Made by a program: the position numbers and the translations under genes | From: Cricetomys ansorgei | Taxonomy: Eukaryota > Chordata > Mammalia > Rodentia > Nesomyidae | Reading direction: 5' to 3' | Assembly (NCBI GenBank): GCA_026225945.1 | Contig: JAMJFZ010000320.1 | Location: 10,646,001-10,710,000 of the forward strand | DNA: 64,000 nt | In this document: positions 37,691 through 49,790 of the stretch, in pieces | How the letters are laid out: each line of letters begins with the position of its first letter | Numbering within the stretch: the stretch's first letter is position 1 | Notes under the pieces: generated by a model | What the model was told of the DNA's origin: nothing | The model's database searches: none | What the model saw: the letters and a program-made list of their open reading frames with translations, nothing else

Positions 37691-40278
37691 CACTGCTATA
37701 GTGGCTCAGCAAGGATGACAAGGAGGCATTTTCATACGTGGAAGCCCTGCCAGACCTCAACAGAGGGAACCGCCATCCTGACAGCACCAGAATGGACAGT
37801 GGAACCCCAAGCATCTGAGCTCAGGTGTTTTTATTCTTTCATAACTCCTCAGGTGCAGATCATAAGCAATCAAACATCCCCCACATGAATCCAACACGCA
37901 TAAACAATATAAAATGCCAAGAACCTAGGCAGCCCCTCACCCAACAGTGCATAGGAAATGTTTTCTAATAACTAAAAATAAACTTCTACAACAGACAGTG
38001 ACTGATGAAGAATGAATGCTTTCTGGGTTGGGTCTAGGCACTCAAAAGACTTGCAGTGGCTCCTTCTTTCTTCAGCCTCCAGCTCATCTGCTCCAAAATG
38101 CTTTGATCCAGCATTGCAGAGTTCACAGGAAAGTCACCTGCCCTGGGTCTTGGCTCATTCAGAATTAGAGTAAGGCTGACATTGAACTGAACTTGGATGT
38201 GTGTTGTTAGTGCAGATGGTGGCCTTGGTGTAATGTTCAGCATGTGGCCAGTGCCTGGAGCAGATGGGAATCTTTCTCTCCCTACCAGCTGACACTTGAC
38301 TCTTCCTGAAAGGCACAAATGCAAGAAGAATGCAGCAGTGTGGAAACAGAAAGGCACTCAGTCAAGTGAAGAAGACGCTCAACATTGAGTTCTGGCCTCC
38401 ACATGCATGCACATGTACAAACACACCTAGATACACACATGTATGCATACATACAGACATCAGTGTTCCTCTCATTCCTACTGTGTCTATGATCAAAAAC
38501 ATTTATCCTAAGTTTATACATCCTCAAATGAGGATACTACCACCTACTTGTGGTGAGCTAGAGAAAGTACCTCCCCCAAAAAAAATTTGCCATTATTGGA
38601 ATAAAGGTCTTTGAAGATTTAATCAAGGTGTGACTCTTCAGATGAGATCACCCTAGATTTGGGAGGCTCCTAAATCTGAGACAAGCACCCTTGAAGGAGA
38701 AATGGGAAGATAGATAGAGAAAGCCACTTAAAAACAAGGCAAAAACTGGTGTTGTACTGTCACCAAGTGAGGGCCTCAAATGACACTAAGTTGGAGAAGG
38801 AAAGAGTTCTCCTCTCTTGCCTTCAAACATCTGGCATCCAGATAGTGTGGGAAAATGGGCTGGTGTTGCATTATGCTACCACATTTGCAGGAGCTTGTCA
38901 GGGCAGGCCTAAAAACCAATTAATTACTTACATAGCATCAAGGTGAACAGCAGACACAACTGGAAGGAGCCACTGCAAGTCTCTTGAGAGCCTACATCCA
39001 ACCCAGAGAGCATTCATTCGCCATGATGTTTCTGAGTACCACGTGGGCCTCATGACATGTCTGACCTTTCCTGCATAGCATTGTGTTTTAGGGTGCTGTT
39101 AAATTTATTTTCGCCCTTGTATTAAAATATAGAATCCTGAGGAAGTGTGAAATCAATTTAAACTGGGCAAAAGGTATGACATATGTAGAGAGAAAGACCC
39201 TAGAGAAGGAAAATTGGCAGAACCCATAATAGGAAAGGAATGTGTGTGGAAACGAGGCAATCTTTCTTGACAGATGGTTACTTTAGACTTCACAATATAG
39301 CTGCATAGAACTTAGTGCTGCTATCGTTTTATCAGTCAAACGGCAGGCCGGCTGGCAGTCTGTCTTCAGAGATTAGTGGAGTGAATGGACTCGGTAGCCT
39401 TCAAAGATTCTTTCCAATTTGGAATTCAGCTTGCTCTAATGCAAAGTCTCTAGGAACCACACCCCTCCGTCCAAACAAGGATTTCCATAAGGTTATAGTT
39501 CTTGGCATACAGTGCTCAAGAACGTCAGGATTATCTTAGGATAGAGACATCATAGTAGGCAGAATTTATCAGAGGACTCGAAAGAGACAGGCAGAGTCCA
39601 ACCAGAAAGTACTAGAGAGATGAAAGTTGACTCTCTACACAACGTAATTTGTAACCACTAAAATGGTTTCTAAAAGGAAATGACATAACTAAATGTTCCC
39701 TTTAGAGAGATTTATCCAACAGCCTTGTAGAAACTGAATGGAACAGATGCCAAGGAAAACGAGAAAGTAAGTCCTGGCCTAACTGAAGGTGTTGAGGCTT
39801 TCAATCACTGCACGGATGGTCAGGATGAGGTGAAAGGAACCTTCAATACCATTTCAATACAATGAACATCACAGAGGAAACCCTATGGCTATGCTAGGCT
39901 TCTGTCTTGGGCAACTGGGTACATTCACCAAGATAGAAAATACAGTGGGGACAGAAAAGAAACGAGGGGCAAAAGCTGGGTTTGGGTTAACTTGAATAGG
40001 TATGTCTATGAGACATTAACATGAAACAACCAGAAGGAAGCCAGAAAAGATCAAATGAGAGATATGAGCCCAAAGTACAGAATGCAGATTGCCGGTGAGA
40101 TAGGGGTAGCAGACAAGACAGAAAGAGCAGAGCAAGCAAGAGAAGAGCACCTAGGGCAAGCACTCTGGGTACCCTGACATTAAGGGACACATTCGGGGAA
40201 AGGAGTTGGTAGTAAGAGGTAGAACACAGCTAAGGAACTTTAAGAAAGCAATCTCCCAAGAGTTGGCATACCCATCTG
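37691..40278. other. unassigned stretch with SINE-like scraps
   Basis: 37700-37915 may be a degraded tRNA-derived SINE (tggctcagcaaggatgacaa ... cgcataaacaatataaaa). 'ctggcctccacatgcatgca' at about 38392-38411 looks like an RSINE1 3' end. The remainder is unrecognised. Confidence 0.35.
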
Positions 40279-40508
40279 AGGGTCTAGAAATACGGCTCGG
40301 TGATTAAGCGTACATACTGCCCATGCAGAAGACCTGGGTTCAATTCCTAGCATCTAGACTGGGCATCTCAAAACCACCTGTAACATTTGCTCCAGAGGAT
40401 CCAATGCCTCTGGCTTCCTTGGACACCTATACTCGGGCACAGACACACCCATATGCATATACATATACATACATATAATTTTAAAAATAAAATAATTGCT
40501 TAAAAAAG
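40279..40508 (+). mobile_element. B3-type SINE
   Basis: 'gacctgggttcaattcctag' (B-box region), 'tccagaggatccaatgcctc' and a CATA-rich then AAAATAAAATAA tail. Confidence 0.75.
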
Positions 40509-41869
40509 AAAGATCCATTAGAGAGTGGGAGAAGGCAAGAATGGGAAGTCATCTTTTGGGACTGGCAATTAGATCACGAATGACCTCACATCCTATGCAA
40601 GAGCTGTCGTCTCTCTAAAGGAGGTACCAAGTCCAGAGGTGGAAAAGAGGACCACTTCTCTGACAGGACTTGAATGTAACAGACAGGGCAGAGGACTCTG
40701 TCTGAGGGGAGGAGGGGGATTCTGGGTCTCGTGCTGGTTTGGTGTGCATTATTGTACTTACACACTGAGCGTTGCATTTTATTTGTTTATAAGCTGAAGA
40801 ACTTGAGTGACTATATTAGCACTAAAGAAAGCAATCCGGAGAGGGGAATGATTTAGAAAAGTAAAGTCTCTGAAGAGACCAAAGAGACAGGGCCACTCCT
40901 GTGAAGAGTAGGCATGGACCAGAGGAGAGAGAGAAAGGAGGAGGGGACAGGAGATGCAGGCACACTACTGAATCCCAGTGAATCATAAGTGTTGAATCAT
41001 AACTATTTATGTAACTATCGTCTCTGCTGTCTGCGCCGAGAGGACCAGGGATCCTACATTATCATCTTTCCAAATATCCACAGCACTTAGCACAATGGCA
41101 CGATATAGGAGGAGTTTGAGACGTGTTGCACTAATTCAAATTCTCGGTCATAAAATTATAGCAATTAAGTATGTGCCGCTGCTCTTCTAAGAGTCTTAGA
41201 TTGTGTAGCTCTGTGAACTCTCACAGAAACACAATGATGTCTGTACAATCGTTATCCCTACATTTATTCAGGTTGTCTGAGAAAATACATGATAACTTGA
41301 ATTTGTCCGGTTCTCTATTTACTGTTCTAAGACGGGGAATGATGGTGTTTTCTCAGTTACGTGGAATGACTGAATCATTCAAGATATGGTAGGTATAAAA
41401 AAAAAAAAAAGAAATCTCAGACACTGGGTGGATTGGGAAGAAATTCACCACATAGTTTCTTGTTCTTGCTCATCACATCATTTCTTGTGACTCTCTGGGC
41501 AATGTCCGTTCCCTCACTAAGTAACATTGCAAAATAATGATCCATGCACAAATCTACATGATCACTTCAGTTTCACTCTCAATCTTTGCTAATTGACTGT
41601 TTGATGGGGAAAGGCACCAAACTATAATACGCTGCAGGGCACATACCACTGTGATCATGACCCTTCGGAAATCAGTTGAGGAAGAGCATAGGAAACTTTT
41701 CTTTAGCAGCCTTCACTATATTGAGAATCAGTGAAAGCAGTGTAGGTGGGTAGTATTAAACCACTTAGACATAACCTTTAAAGTTTGGTGGTTGCACTGT
41801 GGTGTGAACATGTTTACAGATGTGCTTACCACAAATATCTCCATCTGTGTGTGTGTAAGTAGGCCAGAG
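40509..41869. other. unassigned stretch with an L2 tail
   Basis: 'ccacagcacttagcacaatg' at 41079-41098 looks like an L2 3' end on the plus strand (about 41020-41130). An A13 tract lies at 41398-41410. No exon recognised. Confidence 0.45.
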
Positions 41870-42107
41870 GTGGCTTTCCATGTCACCTTCCACCGATTGT
41901 TTTCAGACTAGGTCTCTTCACTAAACCTGGAGTTCACTCTCAGCTAGGCTAAGCTGGCCAGCAAGCCCCGAGATCCACCTGTCTCTTACCCACGCTGCCC
42001 CCAGCACTGTGATTACAGAGAGGGGCCACCGTGCAAAGGCTGAGGATCCAAATGAAAGTCTTCATGTTTAAACAACAAGAACTTTACGTACTGAGCACCC
42101 AGCCCCA
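41870..42107 (-). mobile_element. RSINE1/B4 SINE
   Basis: Plus strand: 'aaacctggagttcactctca', 'gctggccagcaagccccgag', 'gcccccagcactgtgattac', ending 'ctgagcacccagcccc'. Full reversed RSINE1. Confidence 0.8.
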
Positions 42108-43110
42108 TGAATGCAATTTTTAATAAGAAAAAAAACATATCTCAACACTTGAGAAAGTAACAACGATAGTTATAATGTTGCCAACACAATAAGAAGTCCT
42201 AACGAGATGAAGTGGGAACAATTAGCCTATATCCCCTAGTGCTTGGCCACTTAGAGCACCTTCACAAAGACCCCATGATCCTCTAATAAACAGTAAGACT
42301 ATCCAGCATCAGAGCTGTCCACTAACAGTGAAAAGAACAGGGACGGGAGGCAGAAAAACATTACAGTATCAGTGAACTTGAGAGCAGGGGAAGTCAAGGT
42401 GAGTGCTCTAACTGCCGAGGAGACAAACATTTGAGGTGAGTGGGTGCTGATAAATGACATAGAAGTCTGTGAAAGCCAACCCAATCAACTAACTCAATGG
42501 CGATAAACAAGAAAGATCATAATCAACGTGTAGTGGTTGTTACAGAGTTTGTAAATTAAAGAGTTTGGATACAGAATTAGTTTGAATGCAGATTTAAAAC
42601 AAGATTTAAATATTCAAGCCATGAAATCCAGCAATTATTCATCAGCTATTGTATATCACATACAAGACGACAGGGACCCAAATTCAAACCAGACATTTTA
42701 TTAACCTGATGTTACTCAGCATCTTGTACAGTAAAGATGCATACTAAGCTGGGACTTGCTATGATAACTAAATCAGGTGCTGTGCGATGACAGGCAGGAC
42801 ATGTGAGGTAGTACAGAAAGGCCCTCACAGAGGAACTGGTAACTGAACAGACACGGTTCCGTCAAGCAGAATATGACTGCAGGGATGAGTTTGGCATAAG
42901 CAGAGAATATTACTAGTACCTCAGAGAGTCTTAGAATCCAGGGTGTTCGGGGGCCACAAAGTTAATCAAACAGGCGAGGACAGACCTGGAGGATCTCAAA
43001 GTCAATGCTTATGCTCAGAGACAACTGATGGAGGTCTTGGCATGAGCAGGGAGAGGGGATTGCATTCATTTTATCAGGCGAAATGACATGAAATTTACCA
43101 TTAGTGAGAG
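42108..43110. other. unassigned non-coding stretch
   Basis: No repeat or exon recognised. Confidence 0.5.
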
Positions 43111-43614
43111 TGATGGTTAACTTTGAATGTCAACTTGACCGGATCTGGAATTAACTAAGAGACATGCCTCTTAGTAGGTTTGTGAGGGCATTTCCAGGAA
43201 GGAACAGCACCATGGAAGAATTAAGGTCTAGATTGGGATGTACTTTCTGGTGGTGACCCAGATACCAAAAAGCCAAAGCAAAACCATTCTGCTTGCCGGT
43301 GGGCCTTCACTTCTTGCTGGTGAATAGTCTCTCTGCTGTTATGGCTGGCTGCTATTGCTACTATCCTTCACTGACATCAAAACCCAACTTGTTCATGTTC
43401 CAGTGTGGACTGAAGACCAGAGTCTCTAGGAATCTTCCATATCTTCAGCTCTAGACTGAGACTGATGAGGACCAGCTTCGTGGACCCAGTTCTCAGCCTC
43501 TCCAGCATGCAGATGGCCACTATTGGACTACACAGCCTCAGTCAGTTGTAAATCCCTTCACAGCTCAGATATATTCTATTGGTTTTGCTCCTCTAGAGAT
43601 CCCTAATAGATACA
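43111..43614 (+). mobile_element. LTR-like repeat, TG...CA ends
   Basis: Starts tgatggttaactttgaatgt and 'caacttgaccggatctgg', ends 'gctcctctagagatccctaa' plus tagataca, with 'gcagatggccactattggac' inside. This is a widespread mammalian LTR-type consensus whose family name I will not assert. The following base starts the TG array. Confidence 0.65.
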
Positions 43615-43617
43615 GCG

Positions 43618-44074
43618 GTGTGTGTGTGTGTCTGTGTGTGTGTGTCTGTGTCTGTGTGTGTCTGTGTGTCTGTGTGTGTGTGTATGTGTTTGTGTGTCTG
43701 TGTGTGTGTGTGTCTGTGTGTGTGTGTGTCTGTGTGTGTGTCTGTGTGTGTCTGTGTGTGTCTGTGTGTGTCTGTGTCTGTGTGTCTGTGTGTGTGTATG
43801 TGTCTGTGTGTGTCTGTGTGTGTGTCTGTGTGTGTGTGTGTCTGTGTGTGTGTGTATGTGTCTGTGTGTGTGTGTGTCTGTGTGTGTGTCTGTGTGTGTC
43901 TGTGTGTCTGTGTGTGTCTGTGTCTGTGTGTCTGTGTGTGTGTATGTGTCTGTGTGTGTGTCTGTGTGTGTGTCTGTGTGTGTGTGTGTCTGTGTCTGTG
44001 TGTCTGTGTCTGTGTGTGTGTGTGTGTCTGTGTGTGTGTGTCTGTGTGTCTGTGTGTGTGTATGTGTGTGTGTG
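43618..44074. repeat. (TG)n/TCTG/TATG minisatellite-like array
   Basis: 457 bp of TG dinucleotides punctuated by TCTG and five TATG variants. Segments 43771-43800 and 43917-43946 are identical, offset by 146 bp. Being free of most stops, it produces long spurious frames on both strands (up to 216 codons); none is a gene. Confidence 0.97.
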
Positions 44075-44700
44075 GTGAAATTATCACCACTATCCAGTTT
44101 ATCAGGCATTGGAATGTTTTCATCATCTCAAAATACGCTGAACAGTCACTCTTCCCCTGGGAAACACAGTTTTGCTTTCTTTCTCTATAGATTTCCCAAT
44201 CCTATAAATTACATGCAAATGGAATCAGGCACCAAATGGCCTTTTGTGACTATCTTCTTTCATTTAGAATAACATTTTTGAGGTTCACCCATGTGTCAGC
44301 ACACAGCATGTATTTATCCCCCCCCCCTTTTGTCTTTTGAGACAAGCTCTCACTGTGAAGCCCGGGCTGGTCTTGAATTCACAGCAATCCCCTTGCCTCG
44401 GCTCCCAAGTGCTGGGATTATAGGCATATGCCACAACACCCAGCACTATCCCTTTTTGACTGAGTAATATTACATTGTACAGACACATAACATTTTGTTT
44501 ATTCACTAAGCATCTGATGAGCCTTGTTTTGTGTCCACCCCTTTGGTGGTTGTGAATAGTGATGCTATAGCCATTTCTTGCAAGTTTTTGAGTATCTTCT
44601 CTGAATTATTTTGGGTTTACACTCAGAAGTAGACTAGCTTGGCCATTTGGTAATTGTGTGCACAACTTACTGAAGGACTTCTTCCCATCCTAGTGATTGT
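44075..44700 (-). mobile_element. L1M LINE (ORF2 3' end plus 3' UTR), split by B1
   Basis: Plus strand is the reversed L1: 'attatcaccactatccagtt', 'cttttgtgactatcttcttt', 'gagtaatattacattgtaca', 'ggttgtgaatagtgatgcta'. Coding capacity is lost. Confidence 0.85.
44321..44448 (-). mobile_element. B1 SINE nested in L1M
   Basis: 'ttttgagacaagctctcact', 'ggctggtcttgaattcacag' and 'caagtgctgggattataggc' form a reversed B1. A short tatccc duplication flanks it (about 44315-44320 and 44448-44453), and L1 sequence resumes on both sides. Confidence 0.9.
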
Positions 44701-46204
44701 TTCTAAACCAAGAAAGAGCATATTGAGATCAATGTTCTAGGTGATAACAAGAGAAAAGTTTGGGTTGGGTGAAAGGACCGACTGAGAAATGAGTGGAATC
44801 AGAGAAACCAAGGCAGAAGGCTCATGCTCCACTGAGGTAACAGTACAAGGCCTTGAACCATGTGAAAGCAACAGCCATTGGGACAAAGAAAAGATGGAAG
44901 GACTGGAAGGACCTGTCTGGGACAGAATGAGCAAGAGCTGATGAGCAATTCGATGTGGGCAGGGGTAGATGAGAACACTTTGCTCACAGCCCTCATTACG
45001 ATGAGTTGCACAGTCACAATTACCTCCTCAGCTAGATACTGTGCTTCAAAGGGAGTCACACCTTAGTCACTCTCTCGCAGCCCCAGTCCTTAGCGAGGAA
45101 CCTACCCAGAAAATGAGCAAAGAACAATTTCAGTGTCTGGTTGGATAATGGGCCAAGTCATTATTCATAAGAGATAGATAATGATGTGAAAGCAGAGGGT
45201 TAAAGATGACTCTGCTCTCTGTTTCAGAACAGAATAGATGGTGATGCTGCTGTTGAAACAGAGAACACAGAAATAGCAAGTATGTATGAGACTCCACAGC
45301 AAAGCAGTCCAAGTGATAGCTAGAAATCCGGAGCAAAATATTAGGAGAAAAAGTTGAAACTATTTTTGTACATACCAGTGGTAATTTTACTCATTAAAAT
45401 CTCTCATTAAAATTAGAAGCATAACTTCATGAATCGACTCAAAATGCTACAAGGCAATGACGCAAATCTCTTAGAACTATAGAACATCAGAGTAAAATAT
45501 CTGTCATGTGTTATGACTTAATCTACATTATGCCCGCAGCTAGGATCCAGGTAGGCCCAGGATTATCTCACACACAGACAGGGAGACAACCTGCAGGCCT
45601 CTTCTCTGCTAAAATGGTCTACACTAGGAGGAAAGGCTTGTTTAAGAAAATTTGGGTGAGAACAGATAGAAGGAAGGAAGGTTCTGTACAATGGGGAGGT
45701 GAACAGGAGTCTCTTTCAAATAAACACCTCTGGCCCAGCCCCAAGGACTCTGATCTGAGACCTGAAGACCAGCGTTGGGTCAGTAGACTGTACATCTGAT
45801 AGACATAGCAGACTGTATAACTCTTGATTATTTGCGATTCCCAGTTCATATCTGGTGACCATGTGGCTTCAGTCAGCTGCAGTGCCGCCCACCTTTACTG
45901 AGCTCTGGGCTCGTTCCTGCGATGTGACTTTGGCTAACAGAATAGTAGCAAACATATTCCCAGAATAAGCTTGATGTTTTCATCATCAGCCTGACCTCTT
46001 CTCTTGCACCTCAGTCACTGTTATGAGAATGTTCCAGAATTGGCCTCCCGGAGAATGAAACTGTAGGGCAAGGCTGAATCACCCTCACTGTTCTACCTGA
46101 AGTTGGTCTGAACCAGCTAGCACCAGTCAACTTGAAAGCAGAATCACATAGCCAGCCCCCATCTGAGTCTAGATACTTGAGTAAACGTTTAGTGGGCTGA
46201 TGTG
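44701..46204. other. unassigned stretch, possible L2 fragment
   Basis: 44985-45120 vaguely follows an L2 3' region; the rest is unrecognised. Confidence 0.35.
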
Positions 46205-46532
46205 CTAGTCTGTCTGCTGTCACTGTAGCAAAATCCCTGAGTCAAACAACGTCAAAAGAAGAAAGATAGATCTGGGCTCATTTCAGTCCGTGGGAACCTG
46301 ACCGCATCACTTTGGTCCTGTGGAAAGACTGACCATCAAGTGTGAATGTGTGGTGGAGAAACCCTGTTCACATCACAGTGGTTAGGAAGCAAAAGAGAGA
46401 AGGGTGCATGCAACATATACCATGCAACAACAGATCTTCAATGACAACTTCCTCCTACTAGACTCACGAAAAACAAAGCTTTCAACATACGAGGTCTGGT
46501 GGGACATTTAACATCCAAACCATAATATTTGG
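46205..46532 (-). mobile_element. MaLR-type LTR, diverged
   Basis: Plus strand begins 'gtctgctgtcactgtagcaa' and ends 'catttaacatccaaaccata', the two ends of a reversed MaLR LTR. Confidence 0.5.
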
Positions 46533-46842
46533 TAGGCAGCTTTACTGAGAACACAGTTAGCTGGACAGGATCTCTCACCACAGCGCTTTGATCACCTCAA
46601 CCCATGAAAACTTCAGGGTGCACAGACCCTTTGAGAGATCACAGCTTTGCCAATATGATGAAACCGCCTCGTTGCTATGGGCATCATAGATGCTTTTAAT
46701 GAAACATTAATAACCAGTCTTCAAAGAGAAATCCCTTCTTGTATACTGGAACTTCCACACGTATCAGAGAACTAATCGCTCCTGAGGTCCCTGCATATGT
46801 TCAGAAGGAGGTGCTATGCTATACATCTCCTCTTACTTAGAT

Positions 46843-46879
46843 CAGTGTTTAAATTACCTCAAACCAGTGTTTAAATTAC
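46843..46879. repeat. 15-bp direct repeat, 22-bp spacing
   Basis: cagtgtttaaattac occurs perfectly at 46843 and 46865, flanking a 7-bp spacer. Confidence 0.9.
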
Positions 46880-47079
46880 AAGCTGCAGCTCATCAGTAGG
46901 CGGTAACATTACATTAATGCAAAATTTTAAATTTTAAAACAGAATAGAATAGACTGAAAACTCTTGGAGCATCTGACAAATAAGGACTGAGTATTGAGTC
47001 CTGAAGTATCTTTTCTAGTGTAGGTAAAGAATAGAGAGAGAAAGAAAAGAGTTGGAGCAGTGGAACCAAAATAAAATAT

Positions 47080-47081
<2 letters not shown>

Positions 47082-47166
<85 letters not shown>
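47082..47166. repeat. (TA)n(CA)n compound microsatellite
   Basis: About 25 TA dinucleotides switch abruptly to about 17 CA dinucleotides at 47132. Confidence 0.98.
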
Positions 47167-47168
<2 letters not shown>

Positions 47169-47369
47169 TTCAATTTACGTGTTGACTAAACATACTGAAT
47201 ACCATAAGGCAAGAGAAAGTAACTACCCAGCAGTCAAACACTAGCTAGAGTCAGCCTACAAGCTCAGCCCAGGAAATAGAAGGAAGAGATGGATCAAAAG
47301 AGAGGATGACATCAGTAAATTGGGCTAACTACTAAAATGAAAGTGTTTGTTTGTGGTCCATGATTTCAC

Positions 47370-47510
47370 AAGCACACCTGCCATTCTCTCTTCTTTAAGC
47401 CTTATAAGAATACCATTGTACAGATGGAGAGACTGGGGCACAAACAGCCAAGTCCTTTAAAGGTAACGTGGTGAGCATCAGCTCTGAGGCGGCAGCCAGC
47501 TCTTCCCGCC
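47370..47510 (-). mobile_element. MIR SINE
   Basis: 'accattgtacagatggagag' plus 'actggggcacaaacagccaa' is the reversed MIR core. Confidence 0.65.
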
Positions 47511-48187
47511 TTCTAGTCCACATTTCCACTAATTTTCCATAGGCTCCAAGGCACCCTTGAGCTCCCTCTCAACCTACTGCCTCAGCCTCTTCCCGTATCC
47601 TGGGCCAAATTAATTCCTGCTTTATGGTCTACCTAAAAGTGTTGTTTGCCTTTATTGAATGAACCAGGTTTTCTTATTTGTGTAATTAATACCTATCTCC
47701 TCTGCTATTCTGCTCCCTGCTATTCCATAAAGAAAGTAGTCATGTGTTTGGGTCACTCAGTATGACTAGCATTCCAAAACAGTGATGAAAGAAGGAGTTA
47801 CAGAACCTGGCATAAGAAATTATGCCATTGTGATGTATACATCACCATCATACAGTGATGACCCTAAGTCACTTTTGTTTTTCCATGTCTTATTAATAAA
47901 GATAAAATCTACAGTTTCCTCACACCCTCAGAGCTAGGGGCAAAGTGACCAGAGGGTAACTTCCAACCCTTTGAATGAGAAAAGTACAAACTGAATGAGA
48001 ATTCAAGCATTCATCAGTTCCCGGTCATCAAAAAAAATCGCTCCAGATTCTGGACCTTTTCCTCCACAAATTTCAGAGCTCCTGATAACTCTATATTGGT
48101 CTGGACTGATAAAATCACTTGCCAACTGGTGTACACAGTCCCATGAATTGAATTCTGACAAACCAGATCTCAAAAGTCCTAGCCTGG
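47511..48187. other. unassigned non-coding stretch
   Basis: No repeat or exon recognised. Confidence 0.5.
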
Positions 48188-48345
48188 GAGGCTGGCAAGG
48201 TGCCTCAGCGCATAAAGGTGCTTGCAGCCAAGCTTGATGATCTGAGTTCTATCCCTGGGTCTCACACAATGGGGGGAGAGAAATGACTACTACAAGTAGT
48301 CCTCTTACCTCCACCCATGTGACACGGCACACACAGACATGCATA
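48188..48345 (+). mobile_element. tRNA-derived SINE (B3/B4 type)
   Basis: 'aggctggcaaggtgcctcag', 'gatgatctgagttctatccc' and a 'ccacccatgtgacacggcac' end with CA-rich tail. Same family as the copy at 9050-9220, opposite strand. Confidence 0.75.
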
Positions 48346-49369
48346 TGCACACACCTTAATCAATTATTAATTGGTCAGATGTAATTTTAAAATCTTTTAA
48401 AAGTCCCATCCTACTTCAGCTCAGCGCTTTAACATACAAGTTTCCAATCATCCCCCCTCCTTGCAAAGGCGTGCAGAGCTTCTCATGCTTGTGGTCTCAC
48501 TGAGAATCCTCCTGAGATCCCCTACCTGTATTCCTACTTATGTTCTCTTAACTGCTCCATGTTAATCACCTGATGTGACAGCTCACACTCTGCCAGCTCT
48601 TCTGGATGGGGACAATGCTGGCTTTCAGCTAACTCTCTCTCCAGGAATTGCCCACAAAGAGAAATTGTCAGGTCCTCACCCCTTCCTTGTGGCAGCTTGC
48701 ATCCAGGCAATGATGGCTACAGGACATCTTTAAGCATTATCTGAGTTACATTATCTGAGGTCTTCCTTGTACAGCATCATTTCTCAAAACTTTCCTCTGC
48801 CCAGGCATCTTCCTCTACCCTCCTACCTACGCACACACGCACACTGCAACTGCTCCCAAGGACTCCTTCTGTATACTTCATTCACCTATGCCTGTGACTT
48901 AGAAGGTGTTTCCAGGGAACTGGAGCTAAGACAACTATGATCTTTCTCGAGTCAGTGTCATGGTTGCTGGTATTTTTGTTTCACTGTCTCAACAATGCCC
49001 ATGGGGGAGTCAGAGCGTGTATCTCATGAGTCAGCAGTTTCCTGGTAACGGGGCTTAAGCAGACCTTCCACTTAACAGTTGTTGGATGAAGCAAGTGTCC
49101 TTTCTGGAATGCTGTTTTAGGAACTCAGAGGCAATGTTCTAATAAAGATAACATTGCCTGAACTACTTAAGGTCACTCATCTTTCTTAACACCTGCCTGT
49201 TGGTTATTCAACACACGTTGGCACATTTTTTTCATCTGTATCTTGTATTATTTCCAAGTCCTGAGACCAGAATCACAGACATCACTTGAGGAAAGGCTAG
49301 AAATACAGCCCGTCACCACCAACTCCCCAGGCCAACTAAAGGAGGGACTGCAGTTCAAGAAAATCGCCA
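48346..49369. other. unassigned non-coding stretch
   Basis: Pyrimidine-rich parts; no repeat or exon recognised. Confidence 0.5.
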
Positions 49370-49790
49370 GTTCATCGCGTTTATGATAAAGTTTAGGAAT
49401 TACTCATTCAAATCACAGAGCTTCAGTTTTGCTTTAAAGGCCCCGGTTATTTTAATGATGAATCAACATCCAAATGCATTTATATGAGACGTAAGCTCAT
49501 ACGAGATGTCTCAGACACTGCATCCACGGCCCCCTCCTCCTTTGGTTGGTGGTTAATCGGGAGTATGATGGCTAAGTTGGTTTTGGTTGTGGTGTTTATC
49601 ATGGCGGCAGAAAAGAGCTTCAGTTGTAATTGCATTGGAAAGTACTATGACATCCATTCACGAATGTACCACAGATCACTGTCCCAAGCTGTTACTGAAG
49701 CTGTCTCTAACTCGGGCCCTCTTATTGCCGATGAACCGCACTTTGAGTGGTAAGGGCTCAGATGACTGAGTGAATCAGTAACTCTAATGG
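49370..49790. other. candidate conserved element or unrecognised exon
   Basis: No repeat. It retains more CpG than neighbouring non-coding DNA and carries TTTTAATGATGAATC and AAATGCATTTATATG motifs. A plus-strand frame (49484-49753, 89 codons) includes a hydrophobic run (LVLVVVFIMAA) and stops at ..EPHFEW, next to a weak gtaagg donor-like site. The upstream acceptor is poor (no pyrimidine tract). Regulatory DNA is likelier than coding; neither is shown. Confidence 0.3.

Noticed and set aside
43593..44272. Several overlapping long open frames (150-216 codons) on both strands
   Set aside because: All are read-through of the TG/CA array (Cys-Val or Thr-His dipeptide repeats); no coding content.
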